From an uncultured Ruminiclostridium sp. (GTDB lineage: Bacteria; Bacillota; Clostridia; Oscillospirales; Ruminococcaceae), in assembly GCA_934454635.1 (NCBI GenBank), contig CAKSFR010000002.1:1-64000 (forward strand): DNA of 64,000 nt, written 5' to 3'. Below, in pieces: positions 17,668-26,326 of this stretch (its first letter is position 1; each line of letters begins with the position of its first letter). The notes under the pieces were generated by a model. The model ran no database searches. It worked only from the letters and a program-made list of their open reading frames with translations, and was not told the origin of the DNA. A program made the position numbers and the translations under genes.

Positions 17668-18834
17668 TTATGAGATTTCCGGCGGATTTGCTTCGCCGAT
17701 AAGTTGTTTTGCGCGGTATGCGAGCATAAGGTTCATTTTATCCTCGTTTGAAAATTCCGTTCCGAGGAGCGCCTTTATGTTCTTTATTTTATAGTTCACC
17801 GTGTTTCGGTGGATACCGAGTATTTCTGCGGTTTTCTGGAGGCTGCAATTGCTCTCCAGATAAACCAGAAGCGTTTTTTCGCAGTCGCTTCCGTTTATCT
17901 CGTCGTATCGAGAGAGTGCGCCGAGAACGCTGTCACAGAAGCGCTTTATCACCTTTTTGTCGTTTATTGCGAACAGCAGCCCGAGCGCGCCTATGTCGCG
18001 GTAGTGAACAGCCTTTTCTCCGCGTACGGCTGCGGCTCTGAATGCCTGCGCTGCCTGTTCATAGCATTCCGAGATAAAGCCGTAGCCCATGTGCGGCTCG
18101 GAGATGCCCATTATAAGCTCCGTTTTCGGGTCGATTTCGGAAAGCTCCGCCGAAATCCGCAGCATTTCCTCTTTCGTGAGATTCTGCCGCACGCATATAA
18201 GCCTGCCGCTGTTTATGAACATTGCCGACGCGCTGCGGGATTTGCGAAGCTGCCTGCAAAGTTCGGGACACGCGGTTTTAAGCGCCTGCTCGGTGAGGTT
18301 TTTTCCCGCCGCGCCGAGAACAAGCACGGTGTAGGACGAATTTTCGCGGAAACCGAGCCGCTCGAGAGCAAGGGTATATTCGCTGCCTGCGTCGGGGGAG
18401 AAGATAAGGTTCGTGAACGCCTCCGCCGCCGAAGCCTCATTCTTTTCGCTCGAAATTATCTTACGGCAGAAGCTGTACGTTATGTCGATTATATAGGTGT
18501 CCCACGGGAGAGTGAAAAGCGGAAAGCCGTGTTCTTCGCAGTAGACTATCACTTTTGACGGAACCGCCGCAATGTACGGTCCGAGGTTCACGACCAGACC
18601 CGCCGCGCCGCGCTCACAGAGCTGGACTGCCAGTTCCTCCAGCCAGCTGCTGCCGATGTGACCTATACCCGTTGTAAAAACAAGCTCGCCGCCGTGAAGA
18701 AAGTCGGAATCCTTTCCGTCCTCGGTCATGTGTATCCAGCGCACCGTGCGTTCCGTTCCCTTGGCTCCCGCGATAAGCTTCAGCCCGTATTTTTTCTCGG
18801 CATTCACGCAAAGCTGCGCGAGTGTTACAGACAT
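17668..18834 (-). CDS. PucR-family transcriptional regulator
   Basis: A regulator of purine/pyrimidine-type catabolism, 388 residues from the chosen start. The N-terminal PucR domain (about 1-125) contains GTERTVRWIHMTE and the FTTGIG segment; a central GGDEF-like/CdaR region lacks catalytic motifs; the C-terminal helix-turn-helix is near 340 (LQKTAEILGIHRNTVNYKIK). Two ATG codons lie two codons apart; AAAGGAG is 3 nt before the first and 9 nt before the second, so the second (18834) is chosen. Encoded inside the operon, it probably responds to a pyrimidine or hydantoin-type intermediate and controls this operon. Confidence 0.87.
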   Translation of the reverse strand: MSVTLAQLCVNAEKKYGLKLIAGAKGTERTVRWIHMTEDGKDSDFLHGGELVFTTGIGHIGSSWLEELAVQLCERGAAGLVVNLGPYIAAVPSKVIVYCEEHGFPLFTLPWDTYIIDITYSFCRKIISSEKNEASAAEAFTNLIFSPDAGSEYTLALERLGFRENSSYTVLVLGAAGKNLTEQALKTACPELCRQLRKSRSASAMFINSGRLICVRQNLTKEEMLRISAELSEIDPKTELIMGISEPHMGYGFISECYEQAAQAFRAAAVRGEKAVHYRDIGALGLLFAINDKKVIKRFCDSVLGALSRYDEINGSDCEKTLLVYLESNCSLQKTAEILGIHRNTVNYKIKNIKALLGTEFSNEDKMNLMLAYRAKQLIGEANPPEIS

Positions 18835-18870
18835 TTTCATTCTCTCCTTTCGTGCGGATTTTGCGCTTCC

Positions 18871-20325
18871 CTAGCTCACCTTTTTGGTTATGCGCTTCGC
18901 GCCCGAGATCGCCGCGTTGGGGCAGACCAGCCTGCAAAGATGACAGCCGACGCATTTCGAGCCGATTATATGCGGAACTCTGTCCGCGCCAAATTCTATA
19001 GCCTGATGTCCGCCGTCATAGCAGGAGATATAGCACCTGCCGCAGCCTGTGCATTTTTCGCGGTCGATTTTCGGGAAAACTACCGAATGTCGGTCGAGCA
19101 GGTCGGTCGGGGACATTTTCTTCAGCTCCGTTCCGACCAGTTCGGAAACGCTCTTTACGCCGTTTTCGTGCATATACCGCGAAAGACCCTCGATGAGGTC
19201 GTCTATTATGCGGTAGCCGTACTGCATGACCGCCGTGGTTATCTGTAGGTTCAAGCAGCCGAGGCTGATGAAATCAAGCGCGTCGCGCCATGTTTCGATA
19301 CCGCCCGTTCCGCTCAGCGGCACTCCCGCCGTCTTTTTGTATGTCGCTATATCGTTGATACAGCGCAGCGCGATAGGCTTTACCGCTTTTCCCGAATAGC
19401 CCGAAACGGTGTTTTTTCCGCTTACCTCGGATTCGGGAGCGACCGTTATGCTCTTTATAGTGTTTATCGCGACAATTCCGTCAGCGCCCGCTTCAACAGC
19501 CGCGGCGGCGGGAAGCTCGATATGCGAGATATTCGGGGTCATTTTCGCGAGAACGGGGAGTTTTGTGCCTTTTTTCACAAGCGCGGTATATTTCGCGACA
19601 AGCTCGGGGCTTTGCCCTACGTCGCTGCCCATGCCGTGCGCGCTCATGTGCGGACAGGAGAAGTTGCATTCTATCATGTCCGCGCCCGCCTCTTCGGAAA
19701 GCCGAGCAAGCTCTGTCCATTCCTCGTCGGTCTGACCCATTATCGAGGAAACCAGAATTTTATCCGGGTAATTCTTTTTAAGGCGGCGGAAAGTTTCGAG
19801 GTTCTCGCTCAGCTCGTGGTCGCTTATCTGTTCCATGTTGCGGAAGCCGATAAAAGGCGTGCCCTCTTTTCCTACCGCGTCAAATCGGGGAGAAACCTCC
19901 TCGGGCTTATAGAAGCCTATCGTTTTGTAGACTGCGCCCGCCCAGCCCATATCGAACGCTTTCGCTATCATTTCGTAATCGCTTGCGACTACTGACGAGG
20001 ACAGAAAGAACGGATTTTCGCAATGTACGCCGCAGAAATCGACGGAAAGGTCGGTTTCGGGACATTTTCCGCTCTCGGGGAGAAGCTTTGCCGTTTCGCG
20101 TATTCTTATCGGAAAATCGACGTGAATACACGCTTTTTCACACTCGCCCGAGCAGCCGCGGCAGCTTCTCAAAAAAGAGGAAGCGCCCGCGGCGTTATCG
20201 AAACGCACCGCCCTTATTCCCCGCGCAGGGTCGCAGCCGTTCTTGCACGCCGCCGTACAGGGCGGGTTTTCGCAGAGCATACAGCGCGCCGCTTCTTCGG
20301 CGGGATTTATTCGTTTGTATGTCAT
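18871..20325 (-). CDS. preA: Dihydropyrimidine dehydrogenase catalytic subunit with PreT-like Fe-S N-terminus
   Basis: A 484-residue enzyme reducing uracil/thymine to the 5,6-dihydro forms. Residues 1-85 match the N-terminal Fe-S segment of PreT and mammalian DPYD (CMLCENPPCTAACKNGCDP, then SCRGCSGECEKAC). Residues 100-400 are the FMN barrel, with NFSCPHMSAHGMGSDVGQ holding the active-site Cys. Residues 420-480 carry two 4Fe-4S motifs (CTGCGRCYISC and CVGCHLCRLVC). The FAD and NAD(P)H domains that usually sit between the first and second parts are absent, and no preT gene is in the operon, so the electron donor is unknown, perhaps ferredoxin. Homologues also reduce 5-fluorouracil. GAAAGGA precedes the ATG. 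Confidence 0.88.
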   Translation of the reverse strand: MTYKRINPAEEAARCMLCENPPCTAACKNGCDPARGIRAVRFDNAAGASSFLRSCRGCSGECEKACIHVDFPIRIRETAKLLPESGKCPETDLSVDFCGVHCENPFFLSSSVVASDYEMIAKAFDMGWAGAVYKTIGFYKPEEVSPRFDAVGKEGTPFIGFRNMEQISDHELSENLETFRRLKKNYPDKILVSSIMGQTDEEWTELARLSEEAGADMIECNFSCPHMSAHGMGSDVGQSPELVAKYTALVKKGTKLPVLAKMTPNISHIELPAAAAVEAGADGIVAINTIKSITVAPESEVSGKNTVSGYSGKAVKPIALRCINDIATYKKTAGVPLSGTGGIETWRDALDFISLGCLNLQITTAVMQYGYRIIDDLIEGLSRYMHENGVKSVSELVGTELKKMSPTDLLDRHSVVFPKIDREKCTGCGRCYISCYDGGHQAIEFGADRVPHIIGSKCVGCHLCRLVCPNAAISGAKRITKKVS

Positions 20326-20353
20326 AAAATCAGTCCTTTCGGGGAAAATCGGG

Positions 20354-21718
20354 TCATTTCGCCTTGTGCTTTTCGCACTTCACGAACTTGCCCCAGCCGC
20401 GCTCTCCGACAAATTCGCCGTTGTCGTAAACGAGCCTGCCGCGCGAGTAGGTCTGAACGGGGTAGCCGTGGACCTTTACGCCCTCCCAGATAGTGTGGTC
20501 GCAGTCGGAGTGCATATTTTCCTGATGGATAGTGAAGTCCTTTTCGGGGTCGTAGATCACGATGTCCGCGTCTTTTCCGACGGCTATTTCGCCTTTATCG
20601 GCGCAGCCGAATATCTTAGCGGGATTTGTCGAGCAAAGCTCGACCGCCTTTGTGAACGGGATAACGCCTTCGTTCGCTTTACCGAGCATATACGGGTACA
20701 TATTTTCGATTCCCGCGCAGCCGTTCGGTATCTTGCGGAAGTCGTCCAGTCCCCAGTCCTTTTCGGACTGCATGAACGGACAGTGGTCGGTAGCAATAGT
20801 ATCTATGTCGCCGCGCTTTATCGCTTCCCATATCGCCAGACGGCTTTCCTCGCCCTTCATCGGCGGCGAGCATACAAAGTTTCTGCCGTCCTCGCGCTTA
20901 TATACGTCGCTGGTAAATTCGAGATACTGCGGACAGGTTTCCGCGTAGATCTCATAGCCCTCGTCCTTTGCCTTTGTGACAGCTTCAACGCCCTGCTTAT
21001 TCGCGAGATGAACGATATAAAGCGGAGCTTTCGCAGCCTTTGCGAGGTTTATTGCGCGTTCGTCCGCTTCTCCCTCGACAAATTCCGGGCGGCTCATGTA
21101 GTGATACCACGCGCTTGTTTTTCCCTCGGAAATATATTTTTCGGTAAGAGTGTTTACAAGCTCGTTATTTTCCGCGTGAACCGCTATAAGCGCGCCGAAC
21201 TTCTTGGATTTTTCAAGAAGCCGATAGAAAACGCCGTCCTTAACGCCGAAATCATATACCATAAACACCTTATATGAAGTTATTCCTATGTCGCAGGCGT
21301 CGGAAATCGAATCGAGCAGTCCGCCGGAAATGTCCTTAACGCCGATATGGAAAGAATAATCGACCGCCGCGTCGGGAGCGCAGAGCGCGTTTCTTCTGTT
21401 GAACGTTTCGGTCATTGTTTCGCCGAAATCCTGTAGCGCGAAGTCGAAAACTGTTGTCGTACCGCCGCACGCCGCAGCCCTTGTCCCCGCAAAATAATCG
21501 TCGGAGGAGATCGTTCCGCCGAAAGGCATTGCAAGGTGCGTGTGGGCGTCTATTGCTCCGGGAAGAACCAGCTTTCCCGCCGCGTCAACGACCTTTTCCG
21601 CAGCCATTCCCGAGAGGTCTGCCGCAATTTCAGCGATTTTTCCGTCTTTAACGGCAACGTCCGCTTTATACATTCCCGTCGCCGTGACTATCGTACCGTT
21701 TCTGATGATAATATCCAT
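20354..21718 (-). CDS. Dihydropyrimidinase / D-hydantoinase
   Basis: A 454-residue cyclic amidohydrolase opening dihydrouracil and dihydrothymine to N-carbamoyl-beta-amino acids. Metal-binding features are visible: IDAHTHLAMPFGG near 55, the carbamylated Lys in ITSYKVFMVYDFG near 145, HAENNEL near 178, YIVHLANKQG near 230 and ATDHCPF near 310. It is second in pathway order after the dehydrogenase and is encoded 28 nt upstream of it. A structured 139-nt spacer separates it from the binding-protein gene. Confidence 0.93.
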   Translation of the reverse strand: MDIIIRNGTIVTATGMYKADVAVKDGKIAEIAADLSGMAAEKVVDAAGKLVLPGAIDAHTHLAMPFGGTISSDDYFAGTRAAACGGTTTVFDFALQDFGETMTETFNRRNALCAPDAAVDYSFHIGVKDISGGLLDSISDACDIGITSYKVFMVYDFGVKDGVFYRLLEKSKKFGALIAVHAENNELVNTLTEKYISEGKTSAWYHYMSRPEFVEGEADERAINLAKAAKAPLYIVHLANKQGVEAVTKAKDEGYEIYAETCPQYLEFTSDVYKREDGRNFVCSPPMKGEESRLAIWEAIKRGDIDTIATDHCPFMQSEKDWGLDDFRKIPNGCAGIENMYPYMLGKANEGVIPFTKAVELCSTNPAKIFGCADKGEIAVGKDADIVIYDPEKDFTIHQENMHSDCDHTIWEGVKVHGYPVQTYSRGRLVYDNGEFVGERGWGKFVKCEKHKAK

Positions 21719-21785
21719 ATTGATTCTTCCTTTCGTTTACTTTTTTCGGCATTTTTCGCCGGAAAACCGCCGACGCGCAGCGGCT

Positions 21786-21825
21786 TTCCGCCGACCCCGC
21801 AGAAAGCCGGATCTGCGGAGTCATT
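21786..21825 (-). terminator. Intra-operon stem-loop between binding protein and dihydropyrimidinase genes
   Basis: GACCCCGCAGA (21793-21803) pairs with TCTGCGGAGTC (21812-21822), one mismatch. No U-run follows, so it looks like a 3'-end stabiliser or partial terminator that would raise binding-protein levels over the enzyme genes, as is common after solute-binding protein genes. Confidence 0.45.
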
Positions 21826-21857
21826 AGGGGGAAAGTATGATGAAATGAGTGGTAAGC

Positions 21858-23030
21858 TTATTTTTTGAACGTGTCGTTCTTGTACACGAGCACAAGACCC
21901 GAACGCTGGTAGACCTGAGCTACCTCGAGCAGATCCATTCCGCCCGCGTCAGCGTTGATAAGGTTGGATACCCATGTTACGCCGAAATCAACAGTACCGT
22001 TATAAACTGCGGTAGTTTCGGAGATGTCGCCGCCGCCGGGGATTATCGTTACGTTAAGACCTACTTCGTCGTAATAGCCCTTTGCCTGCGCTACATAATA
22101 GCCCATGAACTGCGCCTGCGGAAGCCACTTGAGCTGAACGGAAACGTCCGTTTTTTCGGGAGCGCCGTCCTTTTCGGGGTCGTAGGTGAGATAAGCGGTG
22201 CTTCTTATGTCGTCAAGCGTAAGAGAAGCGAGCTTTTCCTTTGCCGCGGAATCCTCGAGAATAATGTACTGCTTTGCGAGGTCAAGGGTCTGCTGCATTG
22301 CTTCCTCGTCCATGTTTCCTACATCGTCTGCGGAAACGGTTTCGCCTTTCATGTTTGTTGTAACAAGCTTTGCGACCTCGTTAGCCATGTGGAGCTGATG
22401 GTCGGCAGAAACTGACGAGCCTGCGTCGAATACTATCTGAGCAGCCTCTTCGGGATTAGCGCAAGCATAAGCCCAGCCCTTCATCGAAGCGGAAACGAAA
22501 GCCTTTACGGTTGCGGGATTTGCCTCGGCGAAAGCCTTTGAACAGAAGAGGTTGTCCTCGAGCATCGCTACGCCCTCGTCGTTCATGTCTATTGTGCTTA
22601 CGGTATCGCCGTAGCTGTAACCGCCGTCATAGCTGTTTACCACAAGACCAAGCTCGTTATAGGTCATTGCCGAAGCGAGAGTTACCGCGTCGGAGTCGAA
22701 CTGATCCATTGTGAAGTCCTGAGTGATATAATCCGCGGGCAGACCGTACTTTGTAAGGAGCGCCTGAATCTCGTACTCGTTGCCCAGACCCCAGTTGCCT
22801 ACTTTGCCGTCTGCGGCTGCCGCCTTGATGATCTCTTCGTGAGTCATTTCACCGGAAGAAGCCGCTTCGGCAGTTTCCGAGGTATCTGCTGCGGAGGCTG
22901 TTGTCGTTTCGGCAGATGTAGCTGCCGATGTGTCGGAAGCGGGCTTTTCGGAGCCGCTGCACGACGCCGCCTGTGCGATTGCCGCAATCATAGCGACTGC
23001 GATAAGGATTGATTTTCTTCTTGCTTTCAT
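21858..23030 (-). CDS. NMT1-type ABC substrate-binding lipoprotein, apparently circularly permuted
   Basis: A 390-residue lipoprotein with lipobox AASC at Cys24 and a Ser/Ala/Thr linker to about 62. The NMT1/ThiY-like domain is present in the wrong order. Residues 75-285 hold what is normally the second part (GKVGNWGLGNEYEIQALL, AMTYNELGLV, NDEGVAMLEDNLF, ASMKGWAYACANPEEAA). Residues 297-390 hold what is normally the start (VSVQLKWLPQAQFMGYYVAQ, GYYDEVGLNVTIIPGG, QRSGLVLVYKND), and the protein stops at TFKK, where the usual protein would run into GKKVGNWG. Operon context suggests it captures pyrimidines or related rings for the two adjacent permeases. AAAGGAAG precedes the ATG. Confidence 0.85.
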   Translation of the reverse strand: MKARRKSILIAVAMIAAIAQAASCSGSEKPASDTSAATSAETTTASAADTSETAEAASSGEMTHEEIIKAAAADGKVGNWGLGNEYEIQALLTKYGLPADYITQDFTMDQFDSDAVTLASAMTYNELGLVVNSYDGGYSYGDTVSTIDMNDEGVAMLEDNLFCSKAFAEANPATVKAFVSASMKGWAYACANPEEAAQIVFDAGSSVSADHQLHMANEVAKLVTTNMKGETVSADDVGNMDEEAMQQTLDLAKQYIILEDSAAKEKLASLTLDDIRSTAYLTYDPEKDGAPEKTDVSVQLKWLPQAQFMGYYVAQAKGYYDEVGLNVTIIPGGGDISETTAVYNGTVDFGVTWVSNLINADAGGMDLLEVAQVYQRSGLVLVYKNDTFKK

Positions 23031-23089
23031 GGTTGTTCTTCCTTTCTTTTTCTTTGTGTATATAACGGGAAATCCGTTATTTTACTGTT

Positions 23090-23899
23090 TTAGCGTGAAT
23101 GCGAACGCCTGCGCCCGAGTATGAGCCGCTCGGCTATCATAAGCACGATGTACATACATATTCCGAGCAGGCACGCTACCGCGATATACGCCCACGCTGT
23201 CGGATATTGTCCTTTTACGATATTTTCGCGTATCTGTCTGCCTACTCCGACGGTGTCCTCCGCGAAATATTCGGTTACAAGCGCGCCTATTACCGACGCG
23301 GGAACGCTTACTTTAAGCGCTGTGAATATGTACGGAACGGAGTTCGGGAGCCTTAGCTTCGTGAATACCGTTACGGCGGGCGCGGCGTAGGATTTCATCA
23401 AGTCCTGTGAAAACGGCTTCAGCTCGGTAAGCCCGCGGAACGCGTTCACACTCATTGAAGCTGTACAGGATATCGTAACGACGAGGGCTTTCGCTATTGT
23501 GCTTCGTATGTCGACCTCTGAGCTTATGTCGCGCGTCCAGTTGTTTATTACGGGTGCGAGAGCGACTATCGGTATCGCGTTGAACGCCGAGATTATCGTA
23601 AGTCCGCCTGCGCCCCACTTTGAAAAAATTGTCGCGACAACGGCGATAAGATATCCGAGAACAGAGCCTGCGGCAAGTCCGCTCAGCGCTACCGTCAGCG
23701 TGATTTTAACGTGTCCGCCTATCGCTTCGGAGTTGTCGGAGATTATCTCGCCTATTCGGGTCGGGAGCGGGAGAGTTATCGTGTCCGTGCCGAGCATGGA
23801 GTGGAGAACCTGCGTCTGCCATAAAATAAAGATTATTACGCCGAAAGCCAGCGGCAGAGCCACTCCCGAAACGGAGTTAAGAAGCTTTTTCATTTTCAT
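23090..23899 (-). CDS. ABC transporter permease (SsuC/ThiX type)
   Basis: A 269-residue inner-membrane permease with about six hydrophobic segments and the EAA-type cytoplasmic loop near 165-190 (SYAAPAVTVFTKLRLPNSVPY). It pairs with the second permease (23914-24729) as a heterodimer for the NMT1 binding protein. GGGAGGTG precedes the start. A basic C-terminus (RRRSHSR) follows the last helix. The substrate is inferred from the catabolic genes to be a pyrimidine or hydantoin-like compound. Confidence 0.88.
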   Translation of the reverse strand: MKMKKLLNSVSGVALPLAFGVIIFILWQTQVLHSMLGTDTITLPLPTRIGEIISDNSEAIGGHVKITLTVALSGLAAGSVLGYLIAVVATIFSKWGAGGLTIISAFNAIPIVALAPVINNWTRDISSEVDIRSTIAKALVVTISCTASMSVNAFRGLTELKPFSQDLMKSYAAPAVTVFTKLRLPNSVPYIFTALKVSVPASVIGALVTEYFAEDTVGVGRQIRENIVKGQYPTAWAYIAVACLLGICMYIVLMIAERLILGRRRSHSR

Positions 23900-23913
23900 T
23901 TTTCAGCACCTCC

Positions 23914-24729
23914 CTAGCTCTGCTTTTTTCGCTTATACGGACAGAGCAGATCTTCAAGCTTGCCCATAAGCCAGAAGCTGAGAATACCTATCAGCGCGCT
24001 TATAAGCACGATATTCCAGAAAACAAGTCTTGTCATACCGCCCTTGAGCGACTGTGAAAGCATACAGCCGAGTCCGTTTCCGCCCTGAAGCGTATCCACA
24101 AGTATCGACGCGGTTATCGCCATAGGCGCGGATATTTTCAGACCCGTGAAAAAGTACGGGATACACGCGGGGATAAGCGTTTTTGTGTAAAGCTGGAACT
24201 TATTCGCCGCATAGGAATACATAAGCTCGTGTTTTTCTTTTTCGACCGCCTTAAATCCCGCCAGAACATTTGTCGAAACGGGGTAGAACGTCAGTATCGC
24301 GGCGATAACTATTCGGGAAGTGTTTATGTCCTTTGTTATCGCAAGGATTATCGGAGCCATACCGAGTATCGGTATCATCTGTATTATCATAAGGTATGGG
24401 AATGCGATCTTTTCGACTATCGATGAGAGATTCATCAGCAGCGCGAGCGCATATCCGAGAACCGTACCTATCACGAAGCCTATTCCCGCGCGAAGCAGCG
24501 TTTCCGCGCAGCTTGAAGCTATAAGCTGAGCCATTGTCTGTTGTCCGCTGACCTTGCTGTCGCTGAAAAGCGACCCGACGATCTGCCATGTGTGCGGCAG
24601 GATGTTTATCGGCGTGCGCTTTGTTCCCTCGACAATAAACGCGAATATTTCCCAGACAACGAATATTCCGAAAACCCACACGAGCGTTACGAATTGCCTC
24701 GACTTCAGAAATTTCTTTACAGCCCGCAT
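23914..24729 (-). CDS. ABC transporter permease (SsuC/ThiX type)
   Basis: A 271-residue membrane permease of the binding-protein-dependent family, with six hydrophobic stretches (first near 14-34) and the EAA-like loop near 170-195 (SYAANKFQLYTKTLIPACIPY). It is 14 nt from the next permease and 12 nt from the ATPase gene, so the three form one transporter. The two permeases are diverged copies of one fold, as usual for heterodimeric transporters. Confidence 0.88.
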   Translation of the reverse strand: MRAVKKFLKSRQFVTLVWVFGIFVVWEIFAFIVEGTKRTPINILPHTWQIVGSLFSDSKVSGQQTMAQLIASSCAETLLRAGIGFVIGTVLGYALALLMNLSSIVEKIAFPYLMIIQMIPILGMAPIILAITKDINTSRIVIAAILTFYPVSTNVLAGFKAVEKEKHELMYSYAANKFQLYTKTLIPACIPYFFTGLKISAPMAITASILVDTLQGGNGLGCMLSQSLKGGMTRLVFWNIVLISALIGILSFWLMGKLEDLLCPYKRKKQS

Positions 24730-24741
24730 TTTATCGCCTCC

Positions 24742-25515
24742 TTAAACGCCCTCGAAGCTGCCCCGCACCTTTGCGACAAGCTCCGTGAAGTGCGGAGTGT
24801 CGCGCATTTCCATGGTGCGCGGTCTCGGAAGGTCGATATCAACGACTGCGGAGAGCCGTCCCGGGTGAGGGGAGAGGACGCATACGCGGTCGGAGAGGAA
24901 AACCGATTCCGAGATGTTGTGCGTTACAAAAATTATGGTTTTGTTTGTTTTTCGCCAAATCCTCAGCAGATCCATATGCAGCTTTTCGCGGGTAAATTCA
25001 TCAAGCGCCGAGAAAGGCTCGTCCATCAGAAGAATTTCCGGGCGGAGCGCCAAGGCGCGCGCTATTCCGACTCTCTGCTGCATACCGCCCGAAAGCTGAT
25101 TCGGGTAATGGTTCGCGAAGTCCGTAAGTCCGACAAGCTCAAGCATTTTCTCCGCTCTCTCGCTGCGTTCCGCCTTTGGAACGTGCATGAGTTCGAGCGG
25201 GAGCATAACGTTTTTCTTGACGGTGCGCCAGTCGTAAAGCACTGCGCTCTGGAAAACTATCCCGTAGCGCTGTTTAAGCCGCGCGGCTCTCGGAGATTCG
25301 CCGCCGACGGTTATCGTTCCCGAGGTGGGCTGGAGCAGGTCGGCGATAATTCGCAGAAGAGTGGTCTTTCCGCAGCCGGACGGTCCGAGCAGGGAAATGA
25401 ACTCTCCCCTCTGAATATCGAGCGATACGCTCGTGAGCGCGGTTACGTCGCGTCCGTCCGTTGTCTTGTACACCATTCCGATGTCCTTCAGCATAATTTC
25501 CGTGTTGCTGCTCAT
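24742..25515 (-). CDS. ABC transporter ATPase (SsuB/TauB/NrtD family)
   Basis: A 257-residue ATPase that powers uptake through the adjacent permeases. Walker [12 protein letters not shown] is near 43, the signature LSGGMQQRV near 138, Walker [13 protein letters not shown] near 160 and the switch His in FVTHN near 195. The longer reading frame starts at 25524, but there AAAGGA touches the ATG directly. The next ATG (25515, giving MSSNTEI) has the same ribosome site at a normal 9-nt distance and is chosen. First gene of the pyrimidine operon; a promoter and an attenuator-like hairpin precede it. Confidence 0.92.
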   Translation of the reverse strand: MSSNTEIMLKDIGMVYKTTDGRDVTALTSVSLDIQRGEFISLLGPSGCGKTTLLRIIADLLQPTSGTITVGGESPRAARLKQRYGIVFQSAVLYDWRTVKKNVMLPLELMHVPKAERSERAEKMLELVGLTDFANHYPNQLSGGMQQRVGIARALALRPEILLMDEPFSALDEFTREKLHMDLLRIWRKTNKTIIFVTHNISESVFLSDRVCVLSPHPGRLSAVVDIDLPRPRTMEMRDTPHFTELVAKVRGSFEGV

Positions 25516-25534
25516 ATCGATCATTCCTTTCTAT

Positions 25535-25582
25535 GCAAAAAAGCAGACAACGGTTTCAAAGACTCCATTGCCTGCTTTTTGA
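25535..25582 (-). promoter_or_regulatory. Attenuator-like terminator hairpin in the operon leader
   Basis: On the minus strand a 12-bp stem (25568-25579 with 25539-25550, one G-T pair) is followed by a run of six T, placed between the promoter and the ATPase start. This is an intrinsic terminator inside the 5' leader, so the operon is likely controlled by read-through. The leader upstream of it is only about 40 nt, too short for most riboswitches. Confidence 0.6.
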
Positions 25583-25623
25583 ATTATTTTGTTTTAAATC
25601 CTGCAAATTTCTTTTGTGACTTC

Positions 25624-25652
25624 ATTATAGCAGATTTGGTGCGGCAGTGCAA
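25624..25652 (-). promoter_or_regulatory. Promoter of the pyrimidine-degradation operon
   Basis: Minus-strand -35 TTGCAC (25652-25647) and -10 TATAAT (25629-25624) with a 17-bp spacer, about 100 bp upstream of the ATPase start. The remaining 25653-25855 is AT-rich spacer in which I see nothing else. Confidence 0.8.
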
Positions 25653-25855
25653 GCGTTTTTTCGGAAATTTTAAATAATTGTGCATATAGCACTATAATAT
25701 TTACCAAAATTAGGCTGTATTGTGCGCGTTTTATGCAGAAAAATGAAATTTTCGTTTTTCTGATGTTTCAAAAATGAGCGTTTCACAAATATTTTTATAC
25801 CGCAGCACAGGTGAAATATGAATATCTGATATCTTAAAATTGCAAAAAGAGGTAT

Positions 25856-25884
25856 AGAAAAACCGTCCGTTTTCGCGGACGGCT
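25856..25884 (-). terminator. Terminator after the 145-aa membrane protein gene
   Basis: CCGTCCG (25863-25869) pairs with CGGACGG (25876-25882) around TTTTCG; on the minus strand a T-run follows. Directly downstream of the stop codon at 25889. Confidence 0.8.
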
Positions 25885-25888
25885 AGTA

Positions 25889-26326
25889 TTATAGGACTGC
25901 GTTTTTATAACTTATTGTAATATGACAAATCGCAAATATTACAGAAAGTATTATAAGAGGGATGTGCAGAGTGAGTATTCCGCTTTCGAGAAACAGCAGC
26001 GACGGCAGAATCGACAGCGCAAGCGCCTTTCTCACCGAGCTTTCATGCCAAAATACCGCCCAACCGAAGCAGTAAAGCGCGGTGAGCGCCGCGCCGAGAA
26101 CGATATAAACCGTTTGCGCGCCGTCGAACGGGTAGCCGAAGCAAACGAACGGCGGCGAAATGAACATAAAACCGAAGCAGCCGAACCGCCCTATCTGTTC
26201 AAGCGTTTCAACCGCTTTGTTTTTATACTTATTCTCAAAGCCGTCGGGGTGTGCGGCGGCGAAAATGATGTTCGGGATAAGAATAACGGCCACAAAAATC
26301 AGTCCGCAAAGGTTAAACCAGTCCAT
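25889..26326 (-). CDS. Small integral membrane protein, unknown function
   Basis: A 145-residue protein with four predicted membrane helices (about 5-24, 46-66, 70-92, 100-140 region) and a short polar loop after the first (HPDGFENKYKNKAVE). I do not recognise a named family. It overlaps the upstream hydrolase gene by 14 nt, so the two are translationally coupled. A good terminator follows. The gene pair may act on the same membrane-related substrate, but nothing in the sequence says what. Confidence 0.7.
   Translation of the reverse strand: MDWFNLCGLIFVAVILIPNIIFAAAHPDGFENKYKNKAVETLEQIGRFGCFGFMFISPPFVCFGYPFDGAQTVYIVLGAALTALYCFGWAVFWHESSVRKALALSILPSLLFLESGILTLHIPLIILSVIFAICHITISYKNAVL

Noticed and set aside
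21858..23030. Binding protein as a frameshift or gene remnant
   Set aside because: The frame is intact from signal peptide to stop and both halves of the domain are complete; only their order is changed.
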